From: Parvibaculum sp039680535
GTDB lineage: Bacteria > Pseudomonadota > Alphaproteobacteria > Parvibaculales > Parvibaculaceae
Direction: 5' to 3'
Assembly: GCF_039680535.1 (NCBI RefSeq)
Contig: NZ_JBDKSS010000012.1
Coordinates: forward strand, 1-64,000
DNA: 64,000 nucleotides
Part shown: positions 62,508 through 64,000 of the stretch, in pieces
Numbering within the stretch: the stretch's first letter is position 1
Layout of the letters: every line of letters begins with the position of its first letter
Program-made: the position numbers and the translations under genes
Notes under the pieces: model-generated
Databases searched by the model: none
The model's input: only the letters and a program-made list of their open reading frames with translations
What the model was told of the DNA's origin: nothing

Positions 62508-63470
62508 TTACGGAATCAGCAGAACGCGACCGACGGCCTTGCGGCTCTCGATATATTCGTGCGCCGCCGCCGCGTCCTTCAGCGCGAAGGTCTTGTCGAT
62601 CACGACCTTGAGCTTTCCAGCCGCGGCATCGTCGATGTGGCGCTGGATATTGGCGTGTACGCGGTCGGTGAGTATTTCCGCGCCGAGAAATACGCCTGAA
62701 AGCGACTGGTTGCCGCCCATCATGGTGCTGACATCGACCGTCATGGGCTCGCGTCCCGCGCGGCCGACGAAGGACACGCGGCCGCGATAGGCGAGCGACA
62801 GGATCGACTTCTGCAATGTCGAGCCGCCGACCGGATCGACGACGAGATCGACGCCGCGATTGTCGGTGAGGCGCTTCGCTTCCGCGACGAGATCCTGCGT
62901 CCTGTAGTTGATGCCATGATCCATGCCGAACGCCTTGAGCCTTTCGAGGCGCTCGTCGCTCGATGCCGTGGCGATCACGGTTGCGCCGGCGCGCTTGGCA
63001 AGCTGGATCGCGGCAAGGCCGAGGGCGCCCGCGCCCGCCTGAATGAGCACCGTTTCACCGGCCTTCAGGCGTCCGAACTCGAAGAGGCAGTCGTCCGCCG
63101 TGCCGAAGGGCACGGGAATGGCGGCCGCGTGCCGAATGTCGAGACCGTCTGGAACCGGCCAGGCGGTGCGCGCGGGGACCGAACGCTTCTCGGCATGCGA
63201 GCCGAACGTATTCACCGTCGTCACCCGCTGACCGACCCTGAGGTTCTTCACCTCCGCACCCACCTCGATGATTGTGCCCGCGGCCTGATAGCCGACGATA
63301 TGGGGGTGGGTGATGAGGGCGCCGCCGGCGCGGTTCAGGGAATCGCCGCCTTCGATGCTGACAGCCTCGACCTTGATGACGATGCCCTGCGGCAGGCAGG
63401 CGGGGTCAGACACGTCTTCGTATTTCAGGACGCTCGGCGGACCGTTTTCGTAATAGACGGCGGCTTTCAT
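62508..63470 (-). CDS. Zinc-type alcohol dehydrogenase-like quinone oxidoreductase
   Basis: A 320-residue medium-chain dehydrogenase of the quinone oxidoreductase group. An N-terminal GroES-like domain (VSIEGGDSLNRAGG; VGYQAAGTIIEVG) is followed by a Rossmann domain (VLIQAGAGALGLAAIQLAKRAGATVIATASSDERLE; VDLVVDPVGG). Structural zinc cysteines are absent, as usual for NADPH:quinone reductases. The ATG at 63470 follows GGGGAGGAG. The substrate is unknown. It is convergent with the amidase gene. Confidence 0.9.
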   Translation of the reverse strand: MKAAVYYENGPPSVLKYEDVSDPACLPQGIVIKVEAVSIEGGDSLNRAGGALITHPHIVGYQAAGTIIEVGAEVKNLRVGQRVTTVNTFGSHAEKRSVPARTAWPVPDGLDIRHAAAIPVPFGTADDCLFEFGRLKAGETVLIQAGAGALGLAAIQLAKRAGATVIATASSDERLERLKAFGMDHGINYRTQDLVAEAKRLTDNRGVDLVVDPVGGSTLQKSILSLAYRGRVSFVGRAGREPMTVDVSTMMGGNQSLSGVFLGAEILTDRVHANIQRHIDDAAAGKLKVVIDKTFALKDAAAAHEYIESRKAVGRVLLIP

Positions 63471-63547
63471 GGGTAGCTCCTCCCCTTGTTGTTTCATGTC
63501 GGGGCTATGTTGGTATTTAGGAGCCTGACTACAAGGTGTCAGCGGGC

Positions 63548-63576
63548 TTGCTATCTCCCTGAAAGCCCCCTATCTG
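63548..63576 (+). promoter_or_regulatory. Putative promoter of rnpB
   Basis: TTGCTA (63548-63553) and TATCTG (63571-63576) have exactly 17 bases between them. The predicted start, about 7 bases on, coincides with the first paired base of the RNase P RNA at 63583. Confidence 0.65.
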
Positions 63577-63582
63577 CAAAGG

Positions 63583-63957
<375 letters not shown>

Positions 63958-64000
63958 ACTTTTCCCAAGGCTGCCATCCTCTCGCCACGACCGTCTGGCA

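Overview
This window looks like chromosome from a GC-rich alphaproteobacterium, plausibly Hyphomicrobiales or a Parvibaculum-like lineage, although the sequence alone does not fix the genus. The signs are a dnaG-rpoD neighbourhood, a DnaG zinc finger with its ligands replaced, methionine synthase split over two genes behind metF, Cpa-type Tad pilus genes, and a bacterial type A RNase P RNA. Most of it is ordinary housekeeping sequence, broken by a catabolic cluster, a pilus locus and one small low-GC insertion.

Layout. 1-6.5 kb: carB (partial) and carA on the minus strand, then yqeY, dnaG and rpoD on the plus strand. 6.8-9.8 kb: small accessory genes, including a divergent SnoaL-like/TetR and MarR/DUF1398 pair around a perfect 15-bp inverted repeat. 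9.8-12.5 kb: a candidate small RNA gene with a good promoter and terminator, then a low-GC two-gene unit (DUF2971 protein plus an unrecognised protein). 13-15.5 kb: arsM, panD, a SIMPL protein and tRNA-Ile(CAU). 15.6-20 kb: a MASE4/PAS hybrid histidine kinase coupled to a response regulator with an EAL phosphodiesterase.

20.7-29 kb holds a complete aromatic meta-cleavage pathway in one operon: Rieske oxygenase alpha and beta, dihydrodiol dehydrogenase, extradiol dioxygenase, C-C hydrolase, dienoate hydratase, acylating acetaldehyde dehydrogenase, hydroxyoxovalerate aldolase, and a trailing AraC regulator. It should carry an aromatic ring to a side-chain acid, pyruvate and acetyl-CoA. No ferredoxin or ferredoxin reductase is encoded here, so electrons must come from elsewhere. 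An HD-GYP c-di-GMP phosphodiesterase follows, so signalling proteins flank the operon on both sides.

32.4-43.9 kb is a full tight-adherence (Flp/Tad) pilus locus: TadD, two TadE-like pseudopilins and TadG (minus strand), Flp pilin, and cpaA-cpaB-cpaC-cpaD-cpaE-cpaF-tadB-tadC (plus strand) with coupled starts. 44-50 kb: an MFS transporter, an AI-2E-type transporter, ettA, and mlaA-mlaC for outer-membrane lipid asymmetry. 50-56 kb: an ArsR-methyltransferase regulator, metF and split metH, forming a methionine-cycle operon with a palindrome in its promoter region. 56-64 kb: a possible 27-residue membrane protein, a fused 5-oxoprolinase/hydantoinase, a DjlA-like co-chaperone, a DMT transporter, a peptidoglycan amidase, a quinone-oxidoreductase-type dehydrogenase, and rnpB.

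The observations most worth following up are the small RNA candidate at about 9.8-10.0 kb, the uncharacterised low-GC gene pair, the dioxygenase operon without its electron-transfer genes, the tiny membrane ORF at 56.1 kb, and the regulatory palindromes.
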